Below, in pieces: positions 1 to 11,855 of a stretch of 64,000 nucleotides of DNA. Both the position numbers and the translations under genes were made by a program. The stretch comes from Podarcis raffonei (Eukaryota > Chordata > Lepidosauria > Squamata > Lacertidae), in contig NC_070615.1 in the NCBI RefSeq assembly GCF_027172205.1, positions 43,942,501-44,006,500 on the forward strand, in the 5' to 3' direction. Below the pieces are notes generated by a model that had not been told where the DNA came from, ran no database searches, and worked only from the letters and a program-made list of their open reading frames with translations. Within the stretch, counting starts at the first letter, position 1; each line of letters starts with the position of its first letter.

Positions 1-413
1 ATTCACACATATAACACGACGGGTGTGTCTGTGCCTACAGAGGGGGCCTGCAATAAAAGATTTATGGTTATATCTGTTATATGCAGACACAGGAAACATT
101 CAGGATACACAAGGCTTGCTGTATACACACAAAGACAAGCCAACCAAGGCTACCTGTGATTTCTGACCTTTCAAGCTACAAGGATTGTGAATTTTCAGAG
201 ACTTTTTCACTACCACAAATAGAAATTTCCCAGAAATGAAGACAAATTCTTAAGCAGCCAACTCTTATGCCAGACATCAGGGATGGGACTCTCCCAAGGT
301 GCAAAGTGTGTCAGCTTCACATTATGGTTGCAAAGCAAATATATGTTGGAAGTCAACACAGATGCAGGCTAGCAAGCTACACAGCCATCAGCAGAAATAT
401 GAGGTATACATAC

Positions 414-3400
414 CATGTTTACAAAAACCTCTGTCATACCAAGGACAATCTTTGATCTTAGATTCTGGGTCAATGTGCAAGAATGGGCATTCCTTGTTGC
501 TGCATTCCCCTGCAGTAGACAAACACTCACTTTACTGGACCAACCAAGAGAGAAAGAGCATTGTGCATCAGCATCAGGATCAAACAGTTTTCCCAGAACA
601 ATGATACAGCATCAGGAAAAACTTGAATGCATATCTTTTGCTATTCACAAGAATCTTGGCTTTCTAGAATCTTGGCTTTCTTCTGGTAGTGTAAACCTTC
701 TCTAGCCAGATAAATAAAGATTCTAAAAAGTTAAGCATAAAGAGTCATATTCAGAATGAAGACAATTTAAGGTTTTTACTTATGTTATACTAAATCACCT
801 CCTGCCAACCTAGCAGTTCGAAAGCATGTCAAAGTGCAAGTAGATAAATAGGTACTGCTCCGGCGGGAAGGTAAACGGCGTTTCCGTGCACTGCTCTGGT
901 TCGTCAGAAGTGGCTTAGTCATGCTGGCCACATGACCCAGAAGCTGTACGCCAGCTCCCTCGGCCAATAAAGTGAGATGAGCACCGCAACCCCAGAGTTG
1001 GTCACGACTGGACCTAATGGTCAGGGGTCCCTTTACCTTTACTAAATCTCCATGAAGTTGGTGTCACGTAAATCATTTATTCACTTCAAGTGCAACCCAA
1101 AACAAATAAGGCATATAAAAATTATGGAATTCACAGTACGTTATGGACAGCACATCATGAAACAATGATAACTAAAAGTGCAAATTTTCAAACAGAACTA
1201 CTCAATGTACAACCATATGCCCGCGCTCAAGGGTTATACACATATTTGATTATTTTGTCCTATAAACACTTGGGAAGAGAAATTCTAAACTGCACCAGAC
1301 AGCATAATAAAATGCAGAATTTAATGTTCACTGCAAGTAAGTTTAGCTCATAAACCAGCTCCTATTGGCGAGAATTGCAAGGTAACTTATCTCGTTCCCT
1401 TGTGTTACTGCCAATCCTAATACACGGCCCCAAAATGTGTGAAGCAGTTGATTTCACATGACCCAAACTACAACTCAAGGCTGATGTGTCTATGGAGACC
1501 TAGGACAGTACAGTATAGCAACCATAATATGGAATTACAAATGTAGTAAGAATTTACTTCTAAACCACTGGTTCTTGCCCAGGTGAGGGAACCAAACTTT
1601 AAATAAAAAACAATAGAAAAGCTATTGCTCAATAGGACAGGCCCACTAACCATTGGTTAGCAATGAACTGCCAGTTAGAAAGATTGCTCTGATTGAACAG
1701 TAGAGCAAAGCTTTTCTAGAGTTCTACACACATAGCCATACATCATAAAACATCAAGCAAACATCAAAATGTCAGGCTCCACTGTGTTAGCAACTTCCCT
1801 TCATTCAGCTTTTGCACTTATCGCACAGTTGCCTTGACAACCAGGCCTTCAGAAAGGAACTATGACATTCCATTCCCATATAGGAAAGCTTCAAGGAGAT
1901 GCTAGTTTAACACTCCAGTGCTAACTTAAAACTGTCCTAGCAAAATATTCTGACTAGCTGCAAAAAAATACTCCAGGGTCAGATAAGCATGGAATGCAGT
2001 GATTCAGTGGTTTACACTATGTGGGAGATACGCATTAGAGTTACACAATGCAGGAACACCAGAATCGAATTATTCATTGGTACATTCTATATAGAGAATA
2101 AGTGCTTTTGGATAAATACATAAAACAGCTACAGCAAAATCTGTATCAAGGATCTAATATCAAAATTTATACATCACAAAGTTGCAAATTTCTGTCATCA
2201 GTGGGTGGTGTTAGGCAAGCATCTCCTTGTGGAATTATAATACAGTACTGACCTTAATTTATGCAGCTATTGTAAGGATTGCTGAGATAATATATGTGAA
2301 GTACCCTCAACATTTTAAAGTGCTTCATAAATGTCTATTTGTATTGAGTGACTTCCTCTGTACAAGGCAAGCCTTCACAGTACCAGTAAAACTCACGCAG
2401 ATACTATATTTCCTCTTACCATATTTTGAGTAAAAATAACACTCTGGCATCTTAGTCATGTCATATTCATGCAAGAATTCACACTGGTCACCCTTCTTGC
2501 ACAGCCCTCGTAGCCAGTGTTTGCAAACCACTGTCTTTTCACCACTGATGTGCCGGAAGGGACACATTCCTCCTATTGTGCAGAAAACAAGAGATAAAAG
2601 AAATGCTCTTTAACACACACCCCATCTGAATTATGGGTGGAAAGCATCAAGGCAGGTCTTACATTTTTCCTTTAGGTCAAAGAAACAGAGCATATTTGTT
2701 CATGCAGAACTCACAGAGCATATTTGTTCATGCAGAACTAACATGGTAGAAACAACTTCTCCCCTCATAGACCAAGAGATGTCAAAATGAAAGGAGGGAC
2801 CATGAATAGAAAATCATGTCTTCTCAAAAAATCATAGGAGCTTGGAAACCACAAGATCCTAATGTATTACTTTTATTCTGATAACTCAGCTTGTAAGTCA
2901 ATGGTGTCAAAAAAGTGGTTTTGTTGTACCAGGGACTGATAGTCTGCTTGGAAGCCCTTTAGTTCTACAAAGTTTTGTACATCTTATGTCCACATACCTA
3001 ACAAGACTTCCTTGTTTCTCTGTCAAGTGCTACGTACACTGATGCAGTATATAAACAATAAAGACTAACTACTGATTCATAATAAAGGACTGTGGTTTAT
3101 TAACTGGCTTTGCTTCATCTTTTTCTAGCACAGCAATTTGCAGGTGTGGCTTACCTTTTCCACAGGCCGCTTTTAAAAAAAAGTCACAGACAGCTGCACC
3201 CGATTCTGTGGAAAAAGAGATTCACAATGAAGCTCCCTATATCCCACACCTCTGTAGTTTTCAACAGTTGTGTTATTAAAATGAAGACCGCTATACAAAT
3301 TAATCACTCAAGTCTTCAGATGGAAATTTACCCAATATCATCTAATGAATTTATGGCTGAGCGCACATTTCATATTCTTTTCTTAAAGTCCATATTCAGA

Positions 3401-5443
3401 CAGGAACTGCTGGGGCAACATACACAGTGTTCCTGAGCCTCTCATAGCTATGTAACAAGTAGAAATCCAGAAAAGGTTTTCCTAGCATTTCTTCCCTTAG
3501 CCTGAGAATGTTGTGGATAACTTGAAAGCCCACATGCACCGTGAAGAGAAGTTTGTACTAAGCTGGCTACCTATTTTGTTCACCCAAAGCTTGCCTGTTT
3601 TGAATTCTCTAATGTGTTATAGAAATGCTAGCCGTTGTTATTATGCTTCCTACTGCGGCTTTGGGGGCAAGTAAATAAGTTATTATTTTTTAAGGCATTT
3701 TTGGTGCAGTTATATGGAAATTTTACAGCTGTTGACTATACTATTTTATGGATCCACTTTTTTCTTTTTAAAAAATATTTCCTTTGCACTTTAGCAACTG
3801 ACTTCTCAAATATCGTTTTAATCCTACAAAGCTGCATCTTTAATTTTACTCGCTAGTCTACCACCACCATCAATTTATCAGTCAACAGGCCAATAAAATG
3901 CACCCTTTTATTAAGTACAGAGTAAAACACAATGACATATGTGTGATTGATGGAGGGCACTATCAACAGCAACTAGTCATTTATTTATTGATTAAAAGAT
4001 TTATATACAGCTATAGCATTAAAAATAGTAAAGTGGCTTATATAATTTATATACATAATAACACACAAAAATCAGAATCAGAGACTCATCGACTAATTAT
4101 GGAAATATGTATTCTTAATTGCCTACGTAAGCCTGGTGGAACATTCTCAGCTGGTGTTTAAAAGTTGAAACAGAAAGCACCTGCTGAAACTCTACTGGCA
4201 GAGTATTGCACAAGACCAGTGACACTAAAGACCATCATTTGTGTCAATGTCAAATGAGCCTCACCAACTCAAGGGTAGGGCAGGCAGCTAACAACACTCC
4301 TGCAGATGATCTGAAGGAATGAGCTGGGATATAAGTGCTCAGGCAGTCCTAAAGGCACTCTGGATCTCAGTTCTTCAGGGCTTTGTAAATGTATACAATC
4401 AGTAGTAGATTTTTTTAATAATGATGTTGCATGTTGTTGGCCAGGTGGTCCTGTCAGCAGTCTGGTCATTCTATTCTGCATCAGCTGGAGCTTCTGGACA
4501 GACCCACCAAAAATACACTGCAGTAATCCGGTCTTGAGAGTACCGCCACATAGTTATGATGGCTACATGGAACCTCTGGAATCAAGAGTCAGCGTATCTC
4601 AGAGTCCTTTTCTACAGAACAATAGGAAGAGAAAGCTGTTGCCTTCATGCGCTACTGGAGGGTTTTCCAGTGGAATCTGGGTGGCTGCTACGGGAGGCAA
4701 GAAACCAGACTACACAGGACCTTTCACCTGCTCCAACAGGGCTCTTCCTACATTGGGGTTACAAGTAGGTTCACTTTCCCCCTTTTTAAATAAATTTGAT
4801 TCATATTTTAATCCATCCATCTTCTCTTCAGTGACTCACAGGGCAAACCTACACCGCCTTCCTCAAAAAATAAGCCCTGCCAAATTCAACAGGACCTACC
4901 CCTTAAAGTAGAAGTTTCTTCTGGGGAGGGGGGTTATTCCAAAATGTGTTTTTGTGGGATCGTAAACCACACAACTGATACAATTTATTGAGATAACACT
5001 TAAATCCCACTGAGACTCTGAAAGAAGCTTAAAAAACAAAACAAACCCCCTCAAAACCTAGGTGCAGCAGCAAAAATTATACGACATCCGCATGGAACGA
5101 GGATTGCTCTGTCTCCCTTTCGTGACGTGTCCTGCAAGCTAACACCTCCCTCGAAGCCCCCTATTCAGTGTATTGGGAATAATAATAATGATAATAATAA
5201 TAATTGCAATGTGTGCCTCTGCCTCCCTCTCCCTCCATCTTCAATTCCACCGGGAAGAGCAGATGGGGGGTGGGGTCTGGGTCTGCCTCTTCCTGCGCGG
5301 CCCTCCCTGACCTCCCTCCCTCCGCCGCCCCCTCGCGTACTGTCCATGCCCGGGAAGGGCAGCGGCTGCGCCCCGAGCTGCTGCTCCACCGCGATCTCCA
5401 GGTCGAACTTGATGTGATCCACGCTGGCGATAAGTTCCTGCAT
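414..5443 (-). CDS. CPSF4: CPSF4 (CPSF 30 kDa subunit), first four coding exons; gene continues off the left edge
   Basis: Coding exons, in transcript order: 5443-5341, 3205-3155, 2572-2420, 509-414 (403 nt, 134 codons, all phases closing, GT/AG at each junction). The start is the ATG at 5443 in a CpG-rich region; the protein begins MQELIASVDHIKFDLEIAVE, as in vertebrate CPSF4. The second exon is only 51 bp and encodes KSGAAVCDFFLKAACGKG. Visible CCCH fingers: ZF1 across exons 2-3 (ending CPFRH), ZF2 CKHWLRGLC..CEFLH, ZF3 CYFYSKYG joined to ECSNKECPFLH, and the start of ZF4 (CPWYDRGFCKH). In the known family these fingers act in the nuclear cleavage and polyadenylation factor, ZF2-ZF3 reading AAUAAA. 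ZF4 completion, ZF5 and the C-terminal CCHC knuckle must lie left of base 414; I do not see them in 1-413. One small change from the mammalian sequence as I recall it is CDFF for CEFF in ZF1. Confidence 0.96.
799..1039 (+). mobile_element. Sauria-type tRNA SINE, 5'-truncated, with target duplication
   Basis: Begins at CCTGCCAACCTAGCAGTTCG and runs to the GGTCCCTTTACC tail. The 9-bp TACTAAATC occurs at 788-796 and 1040-1048. Lacks the tRNA-like head. Lies in the CPSF4 intron 510-2419, which otherwise is AT-rich and holds nothing else I can name. Confidence 0.85.
2687..2740. repeat. Short tandem duplication in a CPSF4 intron
   Basis: The unit AGAGCATATTTGTTCATGCA with GAACTCAC/GAACTAAC is present twice in direct order, about 27 bases apart. 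No element structure is visible. Confidence 0.7.
4160..4530 (-). mobile_element. L2-like LINE fragment, minus, CPSF4 intron 1
   Basis: Shares GTTGAAACAGAAAGCACCTG and the following text with 42870-43080, and minus frames carry degraded RT C-terminal pieces (MQNRMTRLLTGPPGQQ). The rest of the intron 3206-5340 contains no other feature I can support apart from a short (AAT)n near 5178. Confidence 0.55.
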
Positions 5444-6180
5444 GGCGGCGGCTGCGGCTGTGCGTTCGAGGGAGGCAAACTGGGCAAGGAAGCGAAGTAT
5501 CTCCGCTCCCCTCGAGGCGCTTCGGCTCTTAGGGAAAACTGAGGTAAAACCAAAGGGCGGGGCGAGCGAGGAGCCTAACGCTTGTGTGCGCGCGCGAGTA
5601 AGAGGGACACCAGCTCCCTCCAATCCGAACGCGACGGGCCTTCGCGAGGGATGCTGGGAGCGGCGGGGCTTGCGCACGCGCACCCTTAAGCCCCGCCTCC
5701 GCTCTCCGGCTCAGCCAATAAGACTAGGCCCCGCCCCTTCAGTTGGGTGGGCGAGGTTAAAGTCCCTCGCGCAGCCATGGTGCGTGTCTCTCTCGCTTTC
5801 CTCTTTCCGGCCCCGCCTCCCCTCGCTTCAAGAGTCGGAAGCATTGTTATGGGGAGGGAAGAAGAAGGCGGAGGAAGAGCGAGCCAATCGGCTCTCGCGC
5901 CGAGGTGGACCTATCGCCTCAGCCCGAACGAGAAGCTCCGCCTACCACGTTCAGAGGTCGAGGCGTGCGGGGAAGTCGGGAGTCGCGAGCGGGAGGTCTG
6001 GCCTCGCGCGTGGAGGGAACGTTGGCGGGTGAGTGGCGGCCCGTGTGCGCGTGCGCGCAATATAGAGGAGGAGGAGGAGGTGGTGGTGGCGGCGCCTCAT
6101 GGAGGCTCCTTCTGCCTCGGCCGTGTAAGAGGGTCCCAGAGTCGGCCTCAGCCAGCGCAGCACAGTGGCCACGGGTGACG
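5290..6180. promoter_or_regulatory. CpG-rich bidirectional promoter between CPSF4 and PTCD1
   Basis: GC- and CpG-dense stretch spanning CPSF4 exon 1 (minus) and the start of the PTCD1 transcription unit (plus). The surrounding DNA is AT-rich, so the boundary is sharp. On the plus strand a strong donor (GCGG then GTGAGT, exon end 6028) is the best candidate end of the non-coding PTCD1 exon 1. A second possible donor (GT then GTAAGA) ends at 6124. CCAAT-type sequences occur at about 5714 and 5884. No TATA box is evident. The transcription start sites cannot be fixed from sequence alone. Confidence 0.8.
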
Positions 6181-6284
6181 GGAATTGGAGTCCAGCAAAA
6201 CTCATGGAGGGCCTCAGCTTTCCCATCCGAGCCTGATCCTGACACTGCTCTTGACAAAAGTAGTAGTAGTAATAATAATTATAA

Positions 6285-6740
6285 TAATAGTTTTATGGTT
6301 TTTATTTTATTTCTATACCGCTTTATAATTTTAAGAAAAATCTCAAAGCGGTTTACAGCATATTAAATCAATAAAAGATAAATAAAACAATCTGAAGAAA
6401 GTCAAATATAGAGTATACAGTCAAATAAACATAATATAAAACTAAAATGTTAAAGATGATATTATCTTAAAGATAATATTTATAGTCGGAACATTTGACT
6501 GGGTTGCCCCCATATATAACATAATAAAAGGTCAAATACTGTGTTTAAAACCTCCCCAATACAGGGCTGCCTTCAGAGGTCTTCTAAAGGCTGTATAGTT
6601 CTTTATCTCCTTGACATCTGATGGGAAGACACCACTGCCTAGAAGTATGGAGTGGGGGGCTTCTTCCCTCAGCCCTGAGAAGCTTAATTCGTTTCGTAAA
6701 ATTTACGTACCGCTTTATTGTAAAAAAAAAACACCAACAG
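6285..6740 (-). mobile_element. LINE 3' end remnants, minus, in PTCD1 leader intron
   Basis: ATAATAATAG-type tail, TATACCGCTTTATAATTTTA, and CAGGGCTGCCTTCAGAGGTC...GACATCTGATGGGAAG, the complement of the L2-like LINE end found elsewhere. A second related end begins at about 6697. The remaining intron to 7608 shows no gene. Confidence 0.55.
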
Positions 6741-7611
6741 CAACACCCTCAAAGCGGTTTACAAAAAGAGAAAACAGTAAAATGGAGGGGGGGGGAATGC
6801 AACCCTACTTTCAAAGTTTAAATACTAGAACTAGAATTCCTGACACCTGCAAAATTTTTGAGCTTTTTCCATCGTATTGCCATGCACCCGAGTTTTCCCT
6901 GACATTTTGCCCCCTGGTGCCATTTTTTTATACCCAAAGTCAAGGACATGCTAGGAATTTTCCTGACGTATGGCAAGCTTATTTCTAAGCACCTGGGTAG
7001 GCTTCTCTAAACAGGAATGTTCTTTTCAGCAGGCGACAAAAAAAGTGTTATGAAGATGCCTGCTTGATCTCCGTAGGCAAGGAGTTCCAAAGTGCAGGTG
7101 CTGCCACAATAAAATATCAAGTTGTTAAAGATACGGAATGGGTATTATGTTGGAACCTGCACTATTGCCAATTCCACCAGTCAAAACAGTCTAGTGGGTG
7201 CATGTAAAATAAGAAGCTTTGTTTGAAATGTTTCCACACTTAACCTTTCATCAAAACAGATTTCAGAGCAGCATATAATAGTATAGGTAAAGCGTTGCAT
7301 ACAGTTAAGTTTTACTCAAAATAGACCCATTTAAATTAATGGGTCTCAGTTATTTATTTATTTTTAAAGTGCAAATTACTGATTGAAAAAACAGCATAAA
7401 AGCATAAAAGCAGGAACAAGCCCCAGGCTCCCCATCCCTGATGTGATACAACAATTTGATCAGTTCTGTGTTTACTTTCTATGATCTTGTTTTAATTTTG
7501 ATGTATCATTTTAATGTTTAACAGAAGCCACTGCAGGTTTGTTTATTTTTTTATTTTTGAAGAAAAGTGAGGATTCAGATATATAAATGTTTTGGATTTG
7601 GATTCTAGGAG

Positions 7612-7623
7612 ATGGCCGTCTAA
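7612..7623 (+). other. Minimal upstream ORF in the PTCD1 leader
   Basis: The PTCD1 exon containing the start codon begins at about 7609 after the acceptor TTCTAG. It carries ATG GCC GTC TAA at 7612-7623, 33 bases upstream of the main ATG and in the same frame. The stop shows that the coding frame does not extend further upstream, so the ATG at 7657 is the first usable start. A three-codon uORF can reduce initiation at the main start, but this effect is inference. Confidence 0.6.
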
Positions 7624-7656
7624 TCGGAGAACAAGGTGACGAAAGCGGGTACCACA

Positions 7657-10600
7657 ATGGCTTTGCAGCTGATACACCATTGCTTCCCTGCAGGACTTTT
7701 CACTGTTAGAGGTTCTTTCTATCCTTGGCTGTGTTCTACTTCCAGATTGAGGTCCATTTCAAAGAAACATTTGGCAGGGCCTAGAAATGCACATCATCTC
7801 AGGTTTCTGGCCTTGAGACCTTTTAGTTCATCCCCAGTGGTCTACAAGTTACATAGGAGAGATCCGAAAGAGACACACTCGGCCACCACCTCTGAAGCAG
7901 CCAGCAATGAAGAAGAGAAATTTGATGACGACGAAGGCTTTGGGTTGTTGTCTCAAAAATTTTCTTCTAGACAATTTTTTCACAAAGCTTCTGAAGAATT
8001 TCACGATTTGCAACTCAAAAGCCAAGTGGAAGAAGAGGAAGAATTGGAACCAAAACCCAGACAAGGTCCCAGGAACACTCCGTATTGGTATTTCTTGAAG
8101 TGCAAGGCATTGATAAAAGAAGGCAAGGTCATTATCTCAGCTGTTTTCATTGCAAGAGTATTGAATAGACTTGTATAGCTAGTGAAAAGCCATTGCTCAC
8201 TGCTAGAATAGAGCACCTGCCAGGGACTCTAGGATGCCACTCATAGTCAGTGTAGTAGACAATATTGGGCTGGATCAGGGTTAAGGAGCCTTCAGTCCAC
8301 AGGCCTAATATTGGCCAAGCCCATACCCAACACCATATCATTGACATTGGCAAAACCCTGTGCACAGCCCTTTGCAAAACCCAACAACCAGCTGATCCTT
8401 GGGGCTGGCGAAGCAAGGTGTCAAACTATGCTGACAAAAATGGGTCATCCAATGCCACTGTGATGCCCACCTGTCACACATGGGCCGTAGAGGTGGGGTC
8501 AGTAGACAAGGTTTCTGCCTGCATCTCCCAATTCCTGAGCTAGATGAGCAGTGTGATCTTGTGCAGCCGTCAGCAACCTATTCAGACCTGGAACCTGCCC
8601 ATATTTAATCCAAAGATACACATTAAAATGCCAATGGGGACTGACCGCTGTTCCCGTGGAAGGGTTGCCCATAAGGGAATAGGGCTTTTTGGGATGAGAA
8701 AGGTTCCCCAGGCCCTGCAGTAGCAACAGTTCCTGCTGCGCCCTCACAGTTGTCCTCTCTTAACTGTAGCTGGCAGAGGCTTTGAACCTGTTTGAGGTAC
8801 AGATGCTGAAGGAGGAACGTGTTCGGCCAGAAGAGAGCAACTACACTGTCCTGATCGGTGGTTGTGGCAGAGCTGGCTATGTGAAGAAGGCATTCAAGCT
8901 CTATAATGATGTAAGTATTCAGGTTTCGTTAACATAAGGAAGAAAGCTGCTGTCAGAAAACCAAGCCAGGGGTAGTTTTTGTATGAAACCACCCAGTGTG
9001 GCTGATGCTGATGGGAGCAGGCATCCAATGCCATCTGGAGTTTCCCAGGTTCCCCATCTCTGAACTAGGGAACTCTTGTTGCCAGAGAAGAATTGAAAGA
9101 CAAATGTTCCTGCAAAATGCTATTGAGAAGGTTTTGGGGCATCTTTCATTCACGTGGAGAAAGGTGCATCCATCTCACCTACTGCTTTTGAGCTGTGTCG
9201 TGTCATCCCTCCACCACACCCCCTGTGGCCTTGTGGATGTTGTTGGACTCCAACTCCCATCAGTCCCAGCCAGCATAACAAGTATGATAAGGAATGATGG
9301 GAGCTGGAGTCCAGCAACAGATGGAGAGCCACAGGTTCCCTAGCCCTGTTCTAGTGAGCTAAGTCAAAAGCAGATCTTGCCTTCCATTTGTTCATTCAAC
9401 AGGCATCCCATTAGCCAGCATCCTGGTGTGTGTTTTTGTGCCAAGTTTCTAAACTGACAAGAAAACACAAATTCATGGCCTACAATGCATCAAATTAAAA
9501 AAAGAATCAGCAAATTTGCCTGGGATTTCCCTCTGATTCTTTGCAGTAGGAATCACATAGCCATGTGGAATTTTCATTTTATTTTAATTCTATAGCACGA
9601 TGAACAGCATATGGCAGAGGAAACACAAGGGCATGTGGCGATATTGGCAGTGACTCTTGCAATTAGTTAATATGATGGGTGGGCTGACATACCTTGCAGG
9701 GTTTATTATTTTATTTTCTTAATTTAAATCCCCATAATCGAATCCCCGTTACATCCTTCCATCTTAATAGTGACTCTGGCATCGAGTGCTTGGAAGTCTG
9801 GCTCTCAGCGCTTCCTGCTAGAAGTCTGTGACACCTGCAATATTTTCTTTAAAAGTTTTCCATTCAATATACAAGTCCTCTCTTGTCTAATTGGGATTTG
9901 CATAATTGACTCCTGTGCATTACGATATTTTCACAGAGTACCTGTTCTATTCCTGATACCGCATAATTGTTTGAGTATTTTTATGAAGCGTATCTATTGC
10001 TGTTTTCTTGGGAGGCAGATGAAGAAGCGAGCCTTGACTCCGACTGACGCCACATACACAGCCCTGTTTAACGCCTGTGCAGAGTCACCCTGGAAGGACT
10101 CGGGCCTGCAACATGCGCTTAAGCTACGGCAGCAACTACTGAACAAAAACATTGAGCTCAACATAGTCACGTACCATTCTCTGTTGAAAGTGTGCTCCCG
10201 CTGTGCAGATCTCCGGGTGTGCTTTGACATATTGAAGGTAAAGAAGCTTCTGGTATAAAAATTGGGTTGTTTTAATCTGTGTGTTTGGTTTTTTATGCAA
10301 GTTCCTTTTGGAACTATGTAGCAGAAAGTGGCATATATTATCCTCAAGGAAATAAACTGCATGAGCTTGTAGGAAAGGCCCATCCAACACTTTCAAACAA
10401 ACAACATGGGGTGGGGAGACTGCAAAATGTAAACAGTGCACAGGATTGTGAAATGTTGCAGGGTGTGGGAATGAAAGTGTTTACTTCAGACAAAGTTGTT
10501 ACTTCTGTTTCCAGGTTTTCAGAATGCTTTCCAAATACTTAAAATGATTTGCGTAGAATCATAGACTTGTAGAGCTGGAAGGGACCCAAGGGCCATCTAG

Positions 10601-11805
10601 TTCAATTTCTTACAATGCGGGAATCACATCTGAATAATCCCTGGCAGGTGGCCATCTAAACACTGCTTAAAAACCTCCAATGAAAGGAGTGCAGTCCATT
10701 CTGCCATCAAACAGCTGAAATATGTTGAGTCAGAATCTCATTTTTTGGTGATTTGAATCAATTGGTTCGGGTCCTACCCTCTGGAGCAGCAGAAAAAGCT
10801 CCACCATCCATATGACAGCCCTTGAAATAGATAGCTATTTTATCTCCTCTCAGTCTCCTCATTACCACACTAAACATACCCAAGTCCCTCTACCGTTCCT
10901 CATGGGGCTTGCTTTCCAGGTCCTTGACAATATTGGTTACCCTCCTCTGCACATGTTCCACCGTCAATATCCTTCTTAAACTGTGGTGCCCAGAACTGGA
11001 CACAGTACTCCAGGAGGGGTCTGACCCAAGCAGAATAGCATGATACTATTATTTTCTGTGTATTAGCTTTTTTTTTGCTGGTGCATCACACTGTTGACTC
11101 CTGTTAAACTTATGGTCTGCTAAAACTCCTAGATCCTTTTCACATGTACTACTGGCAAGCCAGGTGTCTCCCATCTTATATTTGTGCATCTGGTTATTTG
11201 TGCCCGAGTGCAGAATCTTACATGTATCTCTGTTGAAATCCATTTTGTTAGTTTTGGGCCAGTTCTCCAATCTGTTAGAATCAGAATTCAAGGTGACTTT
11301 ATCGTCTGAGGTATTAGCTACCCCTCCTGGTTTGGTGTCATCTGCAGACCATCATTTTAACCAAGATACACTATCTGAACATTAGTTATTGTAGACAAAT
11401 TTCTGATTTCCCATAAAATTCCACCCCCACTCCTCACAAATTGGTAAATGGGCAGAGATTCTGTTGCTTTTAGTGGGTTCCGTTTTTGTAAACAGGTCCA
11501 TCTCCTGCTGATTTTTGGTCTGATTTGGGACAGAGAGGCATGTAAATCCAACTAAAAACTCCTGTTTGCCAACAAGTTAGAATGTGGAATAATGAAAGTA
11601 TTGTTTCTAATCTTAAAGAGAATTAGACAGTGCATGGTATTTAGTTTCTTACAGTACAAGGTTGAAATTAGCTTTCCCAGCTGACCTCAGCAATAGTATT
11701 TGTGAACACAGTATTGATGGACATTTGTACCTTGGTTAATTTAATTTGAAAGTGTCACTTTTGGCCTTCTTAGACTTTCCTGAATCTTTTTATTATTATT
11801 ATTAT

Positions 11806-11855
<50 letters not shown>

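Noticed and set aside
1-413. Search for the next CPSF4 exon (ZF4-ZF5)
   Set aside because: No reverse-strand match to the expected CRHRHTRRVICVNYLVGFC segment; it must be left of the window.
6094-6124. Short ATG-initiated frame (MEAPSASA) before a good donor, considered as the first exon of ATP5MF or an alternative PTCD1 start
   Set aside because: Spliced to the PTCD1 exon it either meets a stop or is out of frame. ATP5MF, as I recall the mammalian order, lies on the far side of CPSF4, outside this window, and none of its conserved sequence is seen here.
5165-6366. Several overlapping 90-196 codon frames in the CPSF4/PTCD1 CpG region
   Set aside because: Low-complexity, GC-driven frames in both strands. 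Only the part of the minus frame from 5443 to 5341 is coding (CPSF4 exon 1).
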